From the NCBI GenBank assembly GCA_033782935.1, contig JAWQEG010000283.1, positions 3,472,001-3,536,000 of the forward strand: a stretch of DNA of 64,000 bases, written 5' to 3'. Source of the stretch: Petrolisthes cinctipes (lineage: Eukaryota > Arthropoda > Malacostraca > Decapoda > Porcellanidae). Both the position numbers and the translations under genes were made by a program. The notes under the pieces are model-generated. The model made no database searches. It was not told the origin of the DNA and saw only the letters and a list, made by a program, of their open reading frames with translations. The first letter of the stretch is position 1, and the number at the start of each line of letters is the position of its first letter. This document shows, one piece after another, positions 1 through 12,751 of this stretch.

Positions 1-1252
1 GTACGCAGATTACTTGTTACTCTGTAACAAAACAGGAAACTTAAGCAATATTATGGGCACTTCGTACTTTGAGAGAAATCATATTAGGCTATCCTTTACA
101 TGTCTTCGCAAATTATCAAACGATCCGTGGCTTACTATAACCTCAAACCCTAACGGAAAATTAGCCAGATAATGTCTAACAATTCAGGAATTTCTCCCGC
201 ATATTGATATTAACTATCTTTTAGGACGATTAAATAAAGTAGTAGATCCCTTAAACAGTCATCTTGTCCTTTTAGTTCCGAGGACACCCATGGACTTTGA
301 CCTTAATGCGGTTCGTAAACATTAGCAAACAATTCTATGATGAATGTAATAAAATATTCATTAAAAACTGAGGATGAAAATAATGGCCCAAAATTACCCA
401 GTCACTTAAATATATTTTCCCTTCATGATGATATTATTTACAGAAAACTTAGGAAAAGTGACGTAAAAACCAATCAAATAGTGATACAACAAATAATTAT
501 TCCCTCAGTATTAATTACCCTTATATCATAATACAGCAGCAAGGCATCCTGGGAGAGATAAGTACCTGACCACTCTCCATACAATACACCATTAGCATAA
601 ACTAAGGGTAGATGATGAAACACATATATCGCTCAGTGCGAAGCAGGCAATGCAAATAAAGGCCATACATTTGGACCTGTTCCATGACGGGAATCCCTAA
701 TCCTGGACGAATCATGGAACGTAGTAGGAATAGATCTACTTTCCTTAACAATTCCGAATCAGGACGCAAATAAGGTATTACCAATGGTTAACTATTTTCT
801 AAATATTTGGTGGCGGCACCACTACGAAAAAAAAAAAAAAAAAAAAACGAAAAGGTAAGTGCACATATATATAAAAACCAACTTCATATGACCATATACA
901 TGTCTCGATATTATAAAAGGTATCTGATTTCTACGACATTAAGCAAACGTTTGTATTACCATATCTCCCAGCATTTAATGGGTTAACAAAACGGCAGCAC
1001 CGTAAAATACTAGGAGTACTTCGTGGCACAGAAACAAGGAAAATCCCTCCACATGGGAAGACTGCATCGTTATGACGGTCAATAAACACTACAAAATACG
1101 GAAATAAAGGAAAAAATACTATATGGCGTATGGATACGTCTTTCATATGATATAAAATTGCCACAAGAAGCCATGATACAACGTGGACAACTACGCTGAA
1201 CGACAGTGAGTTGTATTTCAACAATTTCATCATGATGTACAAAACGACCTAC
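1..1252. other. AT-rich intergenic stretch, no gene recognised
   Basis: Only short reading frames without recognisable domains. An A-run of about 21 bases at 827-847 could be the tail of an old plus-strand retroposon, but I recognise no body upstream of it. Confidence 0.6.
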
Positions 1253-1600
1253 AGGCTTGCATGGATAATGCGTGATCGCCAACATAACAAAACAAATTCT
1301 AAGCTTGCATGAAAATAATGCATGATCGCCAACATAACAAAACAAATTATGAGCTTGCATGAAAATAATGCGTGATCGCCAACATAACAAAACAAATTCT
1401 AGGCTTGCATGAAAATAATGCATGATCGCCAACATAACAAAACAAATTATGAGCTTGCATGAAAATAATGCATGATCGCCAACATAACAAAACAAATTAT
1501 GAGCTTGCATGAAAATAATGCGTGATCGCCAACATAACAAAACAAATTATGAGCTTGCATGAATATAATGCGTAATCGCCGACATATTAAAGCAAATAAC
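1253..1600. repeat. Minisatellite, seven head-to-tail units of 50 bp
   Basis: Units start at 1253, 1301, 1351, 1401, 1451, 1501 and 1551. The first is about 2 bases short and the last is clearly diverged; the middle five differ at only a few sites (for example gcgtgatc versus gcatgatc). Units abut without spacers. The 153-aa minus-strand reading frame across it is a by-product of the repetition. Confidence 0.93.
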
Positions 1601-4130
1601 TCAATATGTTCACTCCAAGTGATAACGGGTACCCGATCGAATCTTCACACTTCTTTAGTAGGTAATAAACCTATAATAAAGTATAATTTTACCAGGCGGT
1701 TGATACTGTTTATGTAAAGAGAATAAAGAGATTGGTAAAAAGCGCGCAAAAACCCAACATCCACAATGAAACCAATCAATATCTCTTGAACATTAACAAT
1801 TCCTCTTCCTAGCAATTTTATCCCTACTATTGATGATAATAATATAAACAATTATAAACAAAAACTCCGATCGGTTTCCAATGATATATAATAATTTTTC
1901 TTACGGATGTGGCCCACATCAACCTATATAACGGTTTTCGTGTTTATACTCGCGGCGGCTACAAGCTCCGACGAAGTGCATCAAGCAGATAAAGATGACG
2001 TCTATATTCTGAGAGCTCTCGTTTCCAATTTTATCAAACAGTTGAAAAGAAAAAGGAAATAATAAAATATTGGGGACGAACGATATTATCATTAGTTTTT
2101 TGTAAGGTATCTGACTTATTACATAAATTTTCTGCCATTGAGCAGTGGGTACAGATAAGGTATTTAATGATACACTAGTTTTGTTTGACAGGTATCACAC
2201 AAATGAAGTTCCCAATTTAAATGCATTATATTCTATAGTGTCCTTTCACTATTGGGCGCCCTAGGAAGGAATTCAGCGACTCAGGTAATATTGCTCGCTT
2301 ATTATACAAAAAAAAAAAATAAATAATGGCTTAGAACCATCATCACAGCCCAGAGCGTGATTTGGATATTTTAAGCGGAATTTCATCAACACTATTTGGT
2401 AATACTTATATAGTTGTATATAAGCATTATCCCATAAATAAAAAGGTTGCGGCACAAGCCGTTGCAAATCAAGATAAGATAAAGTAACAGGTATATACTG
2501 TATTCGAGTGCAAATCATTGCACAGAAATTAAATACGATTTATATAACTTACATGATCAACGAATGAAAAGAACTACACATATGGAATAATCATATCATA
2601 TTTTAGGCTTCTATTTATTTCTGTGAATTAGCAGGAAATGAATTGCAGGTGAGGAACAGAGAGAAAATGACAACCATTTATTTATTAAAAGAGTATTTAC
2701 TGCGACTAAGGTAAGATCAACTCACAATTATTACCACTCCAACAGCTACAAAATATAATAATATAATCAATGATGAAATACCATCTTACTTATTATCTTC
2801 ATACACCTACTTGGTATATTATTATACATTCATGCGTAGTATATTACTACAAGATCATAATCCCATTATTATTCACATAAAAGATAAAATGTTTTTCCCA
2901 AGCTACGTACTTCACCAATTCCCTATGAAAATGGAAGTAATCCTTTCACATTCGATTTTCATCCAATAAGTATTATACTTAGTGATGATGTCATCAGTGA
3001 CACACAACACTTCAAGTGCCATGTTGCATATCTTCATAGATGTTTGTCTTGCATATTTCTTTGCATTTAAGTTGCATATAAGTCTCCAAAGGATGCAAAA
3101 TCTCCACTGTCTTGGAATCAAAGTAATACTAATCAAGCCCTATATGCATGTACATTCATATCTATTACTAATCCATATCTCTTTTCATCATCAATTTTAA
3201 TTTCCACTATCTATACTTACCTGCTGATACACAATTAACATTGATTTACCCTAATGACACTACACATGGTATGGTTAAAGGCTACTATAAAGAAACGGAC
3301 TCATAGGAAATACGATCCAAGGGGATCGTTACCTTGCCTAATAAACATAAACTTGCTTGACAACATGACATAATCTTTTCCACCTTTAAACATATTTCAT
3401 TTAAAGTCGACTTGTTTAACATCTCCTCATAATCAGTTGTTTCGGAAAAAGTGCAACTATTATGTTATTCAAGGAGAATAGGCTTCAATCATCCTTATTA
3501 TATAATTTGATTCCTCCATATATTGACAAAAATAAAACTGAGTACCAATGTTTATTATCCACTGTCTTATCTTTCTGCCATGTACTATCATATTTATGTA
3601 TTGTATAAGAACGAACTATCGAGGTATACTGAATTATGTTGTATTGAAAAGAATAGGACTGTTATTTCACAGTCTCAACATAGCAACACGCCCCCTTATT
3701 AATGTGTAAACCTTTAGCATAGGTTAGCTTATATACACACAATAACATGCACCTAGCTAAACACATTAATTTTAAGATGATTTTTATGTGACAATGTATT
3801 AATATTCATGTATTAATGATACTATCTATGTTCATTTATGTACAAGGTGTGCCTATGTCTTAAGGTCTATTTTTAGGTTACTATACATGTCTTCATTGTT
3901 ACTATCTTAATTATCATGTACCCTACCAACATTGTGAACTGGCCTTCTATTAAATAAAGCTTTAATGCCTGGGGGGCCAGGCTGGTAGTGTGGCAGAGTG
4001 ATGTACAAGACCCTTCTAACAACAACATGTAACATAAACAACAAGACGCTACCAGACAATAACAAACACAAGAGGGTCCAATCTCCTTACCCATCTTACC
4101 TCCAATTTCTCACTGTCATCTCTAAACTCA
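1601..4130. other. AT-rich intergenic stretch, no gene recognised
   Basis: No frame longer than about 80 codons and no domain I recognise on either strand. No clear inverted repeats or tandem units were seen. Confidence 0.55.
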
Positions 4131-4182
4131 AGAGAGAGAGGGAGAGAAAGGAGGAGAGAGAGAGAGAGGGAGAGAAAGGAAG

Positions 4183-4217
<35 letters not shown>
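4131..4217. repeat. (GA)n imperfect microsatellite
   Basis: About 87 bp of GA dinucleotides broken by GGA and AAG interruptions. Confidence 0.95.
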
Positions 4218-4218
<1 letters not shown>

Positions 4219-4681
4219 ATTGGGTGGAGCTTAAATAAACTCCACCCCCTTCTCAAAGTACCTGGAGCTCCCAATAGAGAATGTATATAAGCAGTGAAGT
4301 TGAACTAATATGTAGGATTTCCTAAACTGACTCCCAGGGCTATAACCTGTCTCCAGAAGAGAGAGATACAGTCATATACGACAAGGCATCAAATATAATT
4401 CCCTGTATAGAGATAAGTATGTATAAATAAATTAAGCCTAAAGAAACTTGTGCAGTCACTTACCTAAGAACACCACAACGCCGAGCTCGCTACCTAATTC
4501 CACAACAACCACAACAACAACAACAACTACTACGACTACAACTCCAGAATAAGGTACTGTATCAGATCCTGAACGAGTTAAAGCCTTAGAGGACTGGTAC
4601 ACCCGTTTATATCTCAAATTCAGGCTCAAAACAACGAAAAATTCAATATTTTTGGGTCCCCGAAGCGATCTGTACATGTCT

Positions 4682-5997
4682 ACTCAGTGCTAGAATTTTT
4701 TCAAAATATATGCTTAAAACATGCTAAAAATCGATATTTTACGTGTCCAAAGTCGATATGTGCATACATCTTTTGTACCCGTTTATATCCCAAATTCTGG
4801 CTGAAAACACCCGAAAATTCGATATATTTGGGTCCCAGAAGCGATCTGTACATGCCTACTCAGTGATAGAATAATTTCAAATTATTGGCCCATAATATAC
4901 TAAAAATCGATATTTTGGTTGCCGAAAGTCGATATGTGCATGCATCTTCTGTACCCGTTTATATCTCAAATTCAGGCTCAAAACACCCGAAAATTCGATA
5001 TTTTTGTGTCCCAGAAGCGATCTGTACATGCCTACTTCGTGTTAAAGTATTTTCAAAATACAGACCAAAAACATGCTCAAAATCGATATTTTGAGTGCCC
5101 AAAGTCGATATGTGCATGCATCTTCAGTACCCGTTTATATCTCAAATGCAGGGTCAAAACACCCAAAAATTCGATTTTTATGGGTCCCCGAAGCGATCTG
5201 TACATGCTTACACAGTGCTAGAATATTTTCAAAATATTGGCCTAAAACATGTTGAAAATCGATAATATAGGTGCTCAAAGTCGATATCTGCATGCATCTT
5301 CTGTTCCCGTTTATATCCCAAATTAAGTCTCAAAACACCTGAAAATTCGATATTTTTGGATCCCAGAAGCAATCTCCACATGCATAGTCAGTGCTAGAAT
5401 ATTTTCAAAATATATGCCCAAAACATGCTGAAAATCGATAATATAGGTGCTCAAAGTCGATATCTGCATACATCTTCTGTTCCCGTTTATATCCCAAATT
5501 CAGGCTCAAAATACCCGAAATTTGATTTTTTTGGGTCCCAGAAGCGATCTGTACATACCTACTCAGTGTTAGAAAATTTTCAAAATACAGGCCCAAAATA
5601 AGCTGAAAATCGCAATTTTTGGTGCCCATAATCGATATGTGCATTCATCATCAGCACTCGCTTATATCCCAAATTCAGGCTTAAAACACCCTAAAAATCG
5701 ATACTTTTGAGTTACAGAAGCGATCTGTACATGCCTTCTCAGTGTTAGAATGTTTTCAAGATACAGGCCAAAAACATGCTGAAAATCGATATAATATTAG
5801 GTGCAAAAAGTCGATATGTGCATGTATCTTCTGTACCCGTTTATATCCCAAATTCAGGCTCAAAACACCCGAAAATTCGATATTTTTGGGTCCCAGAAAC
5901 GATCTGTACATGCCTACTCCTTGTTAGAGTATTTTCAAAATACAGGCTTAAAACATGCTGAAAATCGAAATTTTAGGTGCCCAAAGTCGATATGTGC
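4682..5997. repeat. Satellite higher-order block, first copy
   Basis: About 1316 bp that recurs, apparently without change, at 7150-8465. The offset of 2468 bp equals 14 monomers. The sequences separate at both edges (for example tgcaggcat versus tgcttgcat just after 5997/8465). Confidence 0.88.
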
Positions 5998-7149
5998 AGG
6001 CATCTTCTGTACCCGTTTATATCCCAATTTCAGGCTCAAAACACCCGAAAATTCGATATTTTGGGGTCCCAGAAAATATCTGTACATGCCTACACAGTTC
6101 TAGAATAATTTCAAAATATTGGCCCAAAACATGCTAATAATCGATATTTTGGGTGACCAAAGTCGATATGTGCATGCATCTTCTGTACCCGTTTATTTCT
6201 CAAATTCAGGCTAGAAACACCCGAAAATTAGATATTTTTGGGTCCCAGAAGCGATCTGTACGTGCCTACTCCGTGTTAGAGTATTTTCAAAATACAGGCC
6301 CAAAACATGCTCAAAAGCGATATTTTAGGTGCCGTAAGTCTATATGTGCATGCATCTTCTGTACACGTTTATATCTCAAATACAGGCTCAAAACACCCGA
6401 AAATTCGATATTTTTGTGCCCAGAAGCGATCTGTACATGCCTTCTCAGTGTTAGAATGTTTTCAAGATACAGGCCAAAAACATGCTGAAAATCGATATAT
6501 TATTAGGTGCAAAAAGTCGATATGTGCATGCATCTTCTGTACCCGTTTATATCCCAAATTCAGGCTCAAAACACCCGAAAATTCATTATTTTGGGGGTCC
6601 CAGAAGCGATCTGTATATGCCTATTCCGTGTTAGAGTATTTTCAAAATACAGGCCCAAAACATGCTCAAGATCGGAATTTTGGGTGCCCAAAGTCGATAT
6701 GTGCTTGCATCTTATGTACCCGTTTATATCCCAAATTCACGCTCAAAACACCCGAAAATTCGATATATTTGGGTTCCAGAAGCGATCTGTAATGCCTACT
6801 CTGTATTAGAGTATTTTCAAAATACAGGCCCAAAACATGCTGAAAATCGATATTTTAGGTGCCCAAAGTCAATATGTGTATGCATCTCCTGTACCCGTTT
6901 ATATCCCAAATTCAGGCTCAAAACACACAAAAATTCAATATTTTTTTATTCCAGAAGCGATTTGTACATGCATACTCAGTGCTAGAATATTTTCAAAATA
7001 CAGGCCCAAAACATGCTGAAATTCGATATTTTAGGTGCAAAAAGTCGATATGTGCATGCATCTTCTGTACCCGTTTATATCCCAAATTCAGGCTCAAAAC
7101 ACCCGAAAATTCAATATTTTTTGTTCCTAGAAGCGATCTGTGCATGCCT

Positions 7150-8911
7150 ACTCAGTGCTAGAATTTTTTCAAAATATATGCTTAAAACATGCTAAAAATC
7201 GATATTTTACGTGTCCAAAGTCGATATGTGCATACATCTTTTGTACCCGTTTATATCCCAAATTCTGGCTGAAAACACCCGAAAATTCGATATATTTGGG
7301 TCCCAGAAGCGATCTGTACATGCCTACTCAGTGATAGAATAATTTCAAATTATTGGCCCATAATATACTAAAAATCGATATTTTGGTTGCCGAAAGTCGA
7401 TATGTGCATGCATCTTCTGTACCCGTTTATATCTCAAATTCAGGCTCAAAACACCCGAAAATTCGATATTTTTGTGTCCCAGAAGCGATCTGTACATGCC
7501 TACTTCGTGTTAAAGTATTTTCAAAATACAGACCAAAAACATGCTCAAAATCGATATTTTGAGTGCCCAAAGTCGATATGTGCATGCATCTTCAGTACCC
7601 GTTTATATCTCAAATGCAGGGTCAAAACACCCAAAAATTCGATTTTTATGGGTCCCCGAAGCGATCTGTACATGCTTACACAGTGCTAGAATATTTTCAA
7701 AATATTGGCCTAAAACATGTTGAAAATCGATAATATAGGTGCTCAAAGTCGATATCTGCATGCATCTTCTGTTCCCGTTTATATCCCAAATTAAGTCTCA
7801 AAACACCTGAAAATTCGATATTTTTGGATCCCAGAAGCAATCTCCACATGCATAGTCAGTGCTAGAATATTTTCAAAATATATGCCCAAAACATGCTGAA
7901 AATCGATAATATAGGTGCTCAAAGTCGATATCTGCATACATCTTCTGTTCCCGTTTATATCCCAAATTCAGGCTCAAAATACCCGAAATTTGATTTTTTT
8001 GGGTCCCAGAAGCGATCTGTACATACCTACTCAGTGTTAGAAAATTTTCAAAATACAGGCCCAAAATAAGCTGAAAATCGCAATTTTTGGTGCCCATAAT
8101 CGATATGTGCATTCATCATCAGCACTCGCTTATATCCCAAATTCAGGCTTAAAACACCCTAAAAATCGATACTTTTGAGTTACAGAAGCGATCTGTACAT
8201 GCCTTCTCAGTGTTAGAATGTTTTCAAGATACAGGCCAAAAACATGCTGAAAATCGATATAATATTAGGTGCAAAAAGTCGATATGTGCATGTATCTTCT
8301 GTACCCGTTTATATCCCAAATTCAGGCTCAAAACACCCGAAAATTCGATATTTTTGGGTCCCAGAAACGATCTGTACATGCCTACTCCTTGTTAGAGTAT
8401 TTTCAAAATACAGGCTTAAAACATGCTGAAAATCGAAATTTTAGGTGCCCAAAGTCGATATGTGCTTGCATCTTATGTACCCGTTTATATCCCAAATTCA
8501 CGCTCAAAACACCCGAAAATTCGATATATTTGGGTTCCAGAAGCGATCTGTAATGCCTTCTCTGTATTAGAGTATTTTCAAAATACAGGCCCAAAACATG
8601 CTGAAAATCGATATTTTAGGTGCCCAAAGTCAATATGTGTATGCATCTCCTGTACCCGTTTATATCCCAAATTCAGGCTCAAAACACACAAAAATTCAAT
8701 ATTTTTTTATTCCAGAAGCGATTTGTACATGCATACTCAGTGCTAGAATATTTTCAAAATACAGGCCCAAAACATGCTGAAATTCGATATTTTAGGTGCA
8801 AAAAGTCGATATGTGCATGCATCTTCTGTACCCGTTTATATCCCAAATTCAGGCTCAAAACACCCGAAAATTCAATATTTTTTGTTCCTAGAAGCGATCT
8901 GTTCATGCCTA
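7150..8911. repeat. Satellite higher-order block, second copy, four monomers shorter
   Basis: 7150-8465 copies 4682-5997 (offset 2468). From about 8450 to 8911 the array instead matches 6690-7150 (offset 1761, ten monomers) with a few substitutions. The difference of 707 bp equals four monomers. The block is therefore the first block with four monomers removed, as expected from unequal exchange. Confidence 0.85.
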
Positions 8912-10713
8912 CTCAGTGCTAGAATAATTTTAAAATATTGGCCCAAAACATGCTAAAAATCGATATTTTGGGTGCCCAACGTCGATATGTGCATACATCA
9001 TCTGTACCCGATTATATCCCAAATTCAGGCTCAAAACACTCGAAAATTCAATATTTTTTTATTCCAGAAGCGATTTGTACATGCATACTCAGTGCTAGAA
9101 TATTTTCAAAATACAGGCCCAAAACATGCTGAAATTCGATATTTTAGGTGCAAAAAGTCGATATGTGCATGCATCTTCTGTACCCGTTTATATCCCAAAT
9201 TCAGGCTCAATACACCCGAAAATTCGATATTTTTGGGTCCCAGAAGCGATCTGTACATGACTACTCAGTGCTAGAATAATTTCAAAATATTGGCCCAAAA
9301 CATGCTAAAAATCGATATTTTGGGTGCCCAAATTCGATATGTGCATGCAACTTCTGTACCCGTTTATATCTCAAATTCAGGCTCAAAACACCTGAAAATT
9401 CTATATTTTTGGGTCCCAGAAGCGATCTGTACATGCCTACACCGTGTTAGAGTATTTTCATAATACAGGCCCAAAACATGCTCAAAATCGGTATTTTGGG
9501 TGCCCAATGTCGATATGTGCATGCATCTTATGGACCCGTTTATATCTCAAATTCACGCTCAAAACTCCCGAAAATTCGATATTTTTGGGTCCCAGAAGCG
9601 ATCTGTACATGCCTGCTCAGTGCTAGAATGATTTCAAAATATTGGCCCAAAACATGCTAAAAATCGATATTTTGGGTGCCCAACGTCGATATGTGCATGC
9701 ATCTTCTGTACCCGTTTATATCTCAAATTCAGGCTCAAAACACCCGAAAATTCGATATTTTTGGGTCCCAGAAGCGATCTGTACATGCCTTCTCAGTGTT
9801 AGAGTATTTTCAAAATACAGGCCCAAAACATGCTAAAAATCGATATTTTGGGTGCCCAAAGTCGATATGTGCATGCATCTTCTGTACACGTTTATATCTC
9901 AAATTCAGGCTCAAGACACCCGAAAATTCTATATTTTTGGGTCCCAGAAGCGATTTGTACATGCCTACTCAGTGCTAGAATATTTTCAAAATACAGGCCC
10001 GCCCAAAACATGCTATAAATCGATATTTTTTGGTGCCCAAAGTCAATATGTGCATGCATCTTCTGTACCCGTTTATATCTCAAATTCAGGCTCAAAACAC
10101 CCGAAAATTCGATATTTTTTTGTCCCAGAAGCGATTTGTATATGATTACTCAGTGCTAGAATATTTTCAAAATACAGGCCCAGAACATGCTGAAAATCTA
10201 TATTTTAGGTGCCCAAAGTCGATATGTGCATGCATCTTCTGAACCCGTTTATATCCCGAATTCACGCTTAAAACACCCGAAATTTCTATATTTTTGGGTT
10301 TCAGAAGCGATCTGTACATGCCTACTCAATGCTAGAATAATTTCAAATTATAGGGATAAAACATACAGAAAATCGATATTTTATGTGCCCAAAGTCGATA
10401 TGTGCATGCATCTTCTGTACCCGTTTATATCCCAAATTCAGGCTCAAAACACTCGAAAATATAATATTTTTTTATTCCAGAAGCGATCTGTACATGCATA
10501 CTCAGTGCTAGAATATTTTCAAAATACATGCCCAAAATATGCTGAAAATCGATATTTTAGGTGCCCAAAGTCGATATGTGCATGCATCCTCTGTACCCGT
10601 TTATATCTCAAATTCAAGCTCAATACAAACGAAAATTCGATATTTTTGGGTCCCAGAAGCGATCTGTACATGCCTACTCAGTGTTAGAATATTTTCAAGA
10701 TACAGGCCTAAAT

Positions 10714-10716
<3 letters not shown>

Positions 10717-10791
<75 letters not shown>

Positions 10792-10802
10792 ACACACACA
10801 CA
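10717..10802. repeat. (GA)n followed by (CA)n at the satellite edge
   Basis: About 72 bp of GA and 15 bp of CA immediately after the last satellite monomer. Confidence 0.95.
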
Positions 10803-11829
10803 CGTACCATGTTGGAAGATGACATACAAAAAAATAACATAATTGTAATTACTGTGTAGATTACTTCCCATTATGAGATGTCTTGTTGATTTGAAATTCT
10901 CATAATTCATGTAGACTATTTTATGTCTATTGCGCTGTACCTATGCTTTTGATCTTTAGTATAAAAACTCTGCAGTAATAATGCAATGACAAACAAACAT
11001 TATCATAATTCAGGACATTTTCATATAAAACACCTGGATGATGCACCGTACACGGGCATATTATAGCCTGTTATGATGACAGACCAATACAAGGCATTCT
11101 TCAAACATTACAAACACACAAATAGTAGACCAAGCTTTGCACTACGAAATATAACTTCTTTTTATAACGAGGTAATCTTTGTTTTACACTGAAAAGTATC
11201 AAAGATATCTATCTTCTGGAGAGAGAAAGATTAGTTTTACACTGAAAGGTACAATCGTGGACTCGTGGTCATAAATAACGTTTATCCTATGCTCATGCAA
11301 AATGTTACGCAGCAGTATTATATAATTATACAGAAGATATGAATGAATAATAGCATTTTATTTTGCCTTCCATCTCCACACCATCACTAGGTTCACCCCA
11401 CCTGAGAGAGAGAGAGAGAGAGAGCACCATCCTTATTTTTACTACTGTATTGCTGCTCAGCTATTGCAAACTAATTTTCTTCATCACCTGTTCATGTGGA
11501 TTTTATCTTTTGGTGAGGGGAAGAACCACTCTGAAACACATATATAAGAATATTGAGTGCACCCAGGTCCCCCCCAAATAACCCTTTGAATTCAATTGAT
11601 ATCTGCAAAATTAGTTACTTTGCCTGCAATACATTATTTCAACCAGTGAAAAGTTAAACCCATTCATCCAAATCAAATAATAAAGACGGATACGACCATC
11701 ACCATCCAGGTGGCAGGCCGCCCATACGTTACGTCCTGGGAGCCGTTACGTCCTGGGAGCGGGTAAAGCCCGCCAGCACCACCACCCCCACCACCATAGC
11801 CATCACAACACACTCCTGAACAGACGCAA
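10803..11829. other. Intergenic stretch, no gene recognised
   Basis: AT-rich with a short GA tract at 11404-11423 and a 16-bp direct duplication (gttacgtcctgggagc) near 11727-11760. No coding signal recognised. Confidence 0.5.
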
Positions 11830-12360
11830 CATGTCACGCCTACACCACACGCAGCACCTCGCCAGCCACACTTGCACCCACACAGCCATCCGTGCGACAC
11901 CCACCCACCAACCTCACCCCTCTCTTGCCCACACCTCCACCATTCTATCACACCACACACAACTCTTTCCCGACACTCATACCCAAGCGCCTCTCCTTCC
12001 CCTCCCAACAACACCCTACCTCTCCTACCTCTGCCTAGTGCCTACCCTGGTACCCCACGCAACCGTACCCCGTCTCTTACCGCTCCCACCTGCACTCTCA
12101 CAAACACCAACACCCCCCCACCATACCTAACACCTCCTCAGACGCCATTCCTTCACCTACTCAACCTCCTTCCCCACCACGCCAAGCCTCTCCATCTCAC
12201 CCCATACCTACCCCTCCCACACCTCCACCTCTCCTCTCTCAACCAACCCTACCTCCCACCTCACACAGTCATCCACACCAAGCGCTGCTCACTCCTCCCC
12301 ACCCTTACCCACCTCACCCCAACCTCACCCACAACCTCCTGTGCCTCCCAACCTCCCTAC
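11830..12360. repeat. C-rich low-complexity tract
   Basis: Extremely C/A-rich on the plus strand (cacc, ccac, ctcc words). The Pro/Thr/His-rich frames here follow from composition alone, are open in more than one frame and have no domain, so I call it low-complexity DNA. Confidence 0.7.
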
Positions 12361-12412
12361 AAGGGCCCAGCAACCTGGATAGACTTTTGTTCACTCCATT
12401 TCTTATCTTACG

Positions 12413-12748
12413 CTACGGACCTGGGAATAAGCCCCTTGGCTGTACGCGAGGTTCAATGCTAATTACATGGCAAGCGTTAAAGATGAGCTCTTCAATTATT
12501 AAAGATAAGTCCTTAATTTCCCTCCATAGTTCAATGGGTTTTGTGTTGATGTTAATATCATTCCCGCCCATTATCAGAATTGTATAATCCGGTTTGTAAT
12601 CAATAAATTTTCCCAAAACTGGACGCTGAATAATGTTGCTCACCGTAGCTACTCCAGGTGAACTGAATGTACTCAATTCAAACCATGGCAGCTGAAGTGC
12701 GGACACGACCCCAAGACGACCTATGTAGCATTGTTTGTTGTATCCCGT
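12413..12748 (-). pseudogene. SGNH-hydrolase-like domain fragment
   Basis: Open frame of about 110 codons, bounded upstream by a TAA at 12749-12751. It contains the segment DYTILIMGGNDI, which looks like the G-x-N-D block III of SGNH/GDSL hydrolases, followed by an amphipathic stretch and HVISIEP, where block-V-type strands usually start. The block I GDS serine and the C-terminal D-x-x-H are not visible, so it is at most a fragment. Such domains occur in ORF1 of some CR1/L2 LINEs and in proteins of unknown role in invertebrates. The nearest ATG-like start is a GTG at 12706. The downstream side runs into the C-rich tract. Confidence 0.45.
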
Positions 12749-12751
12749 TTA

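Larger units (their letters stand above)
4596..10713. repeat. Satellite array, about 35 monomers of 176 bp
   Basis: The anchor gtacccgtttat recurs every 176 bp (4775, 4951, 5127, and a variant gttccc at 5303) across 6.1 kb. Each monomer has two related halves of about 88 bp: one begins aaattcgatattttt and runs through cagaagcgatctgtacatg, the other begins aaatcgatatttt and runs through caaagtcgatatgtgcatg. The halves align along their whole length, so the monomer is an old dimer. Because 176 is not a multiple of three, the reading frame rotates from unit to unit, which explains the many 60-110-codon frames; I do not regard any as coding. The array starts abruptly after unique sequence and ends at a (GA)n tract. 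Confidence 0.95.

Noticed and set aside
1253..1600. Regular 50-bp repeats as a CRISPR array
   Set aside because: Units abut with no variable spacers, the genome is eukaryotic, and no cas genes are present. The same applies to the 20-bp array at 49466-49668.
4885..10690. Dozens of 60-166-codon frames in the 4.6-10.7 kb region that look like a repeated protein family
   Set aside because: They are translations of the 176-bp satellite in rotating frames, open in two frames at once, without start or splice context.
11831..12462. Pro/Thr/His-rich frames of 99 and 196 codons as a mucin-like gene
   Set aside because: Two overlapping frames are open over a C-rich low-complexity tract and no splice or signal sequence is visible.
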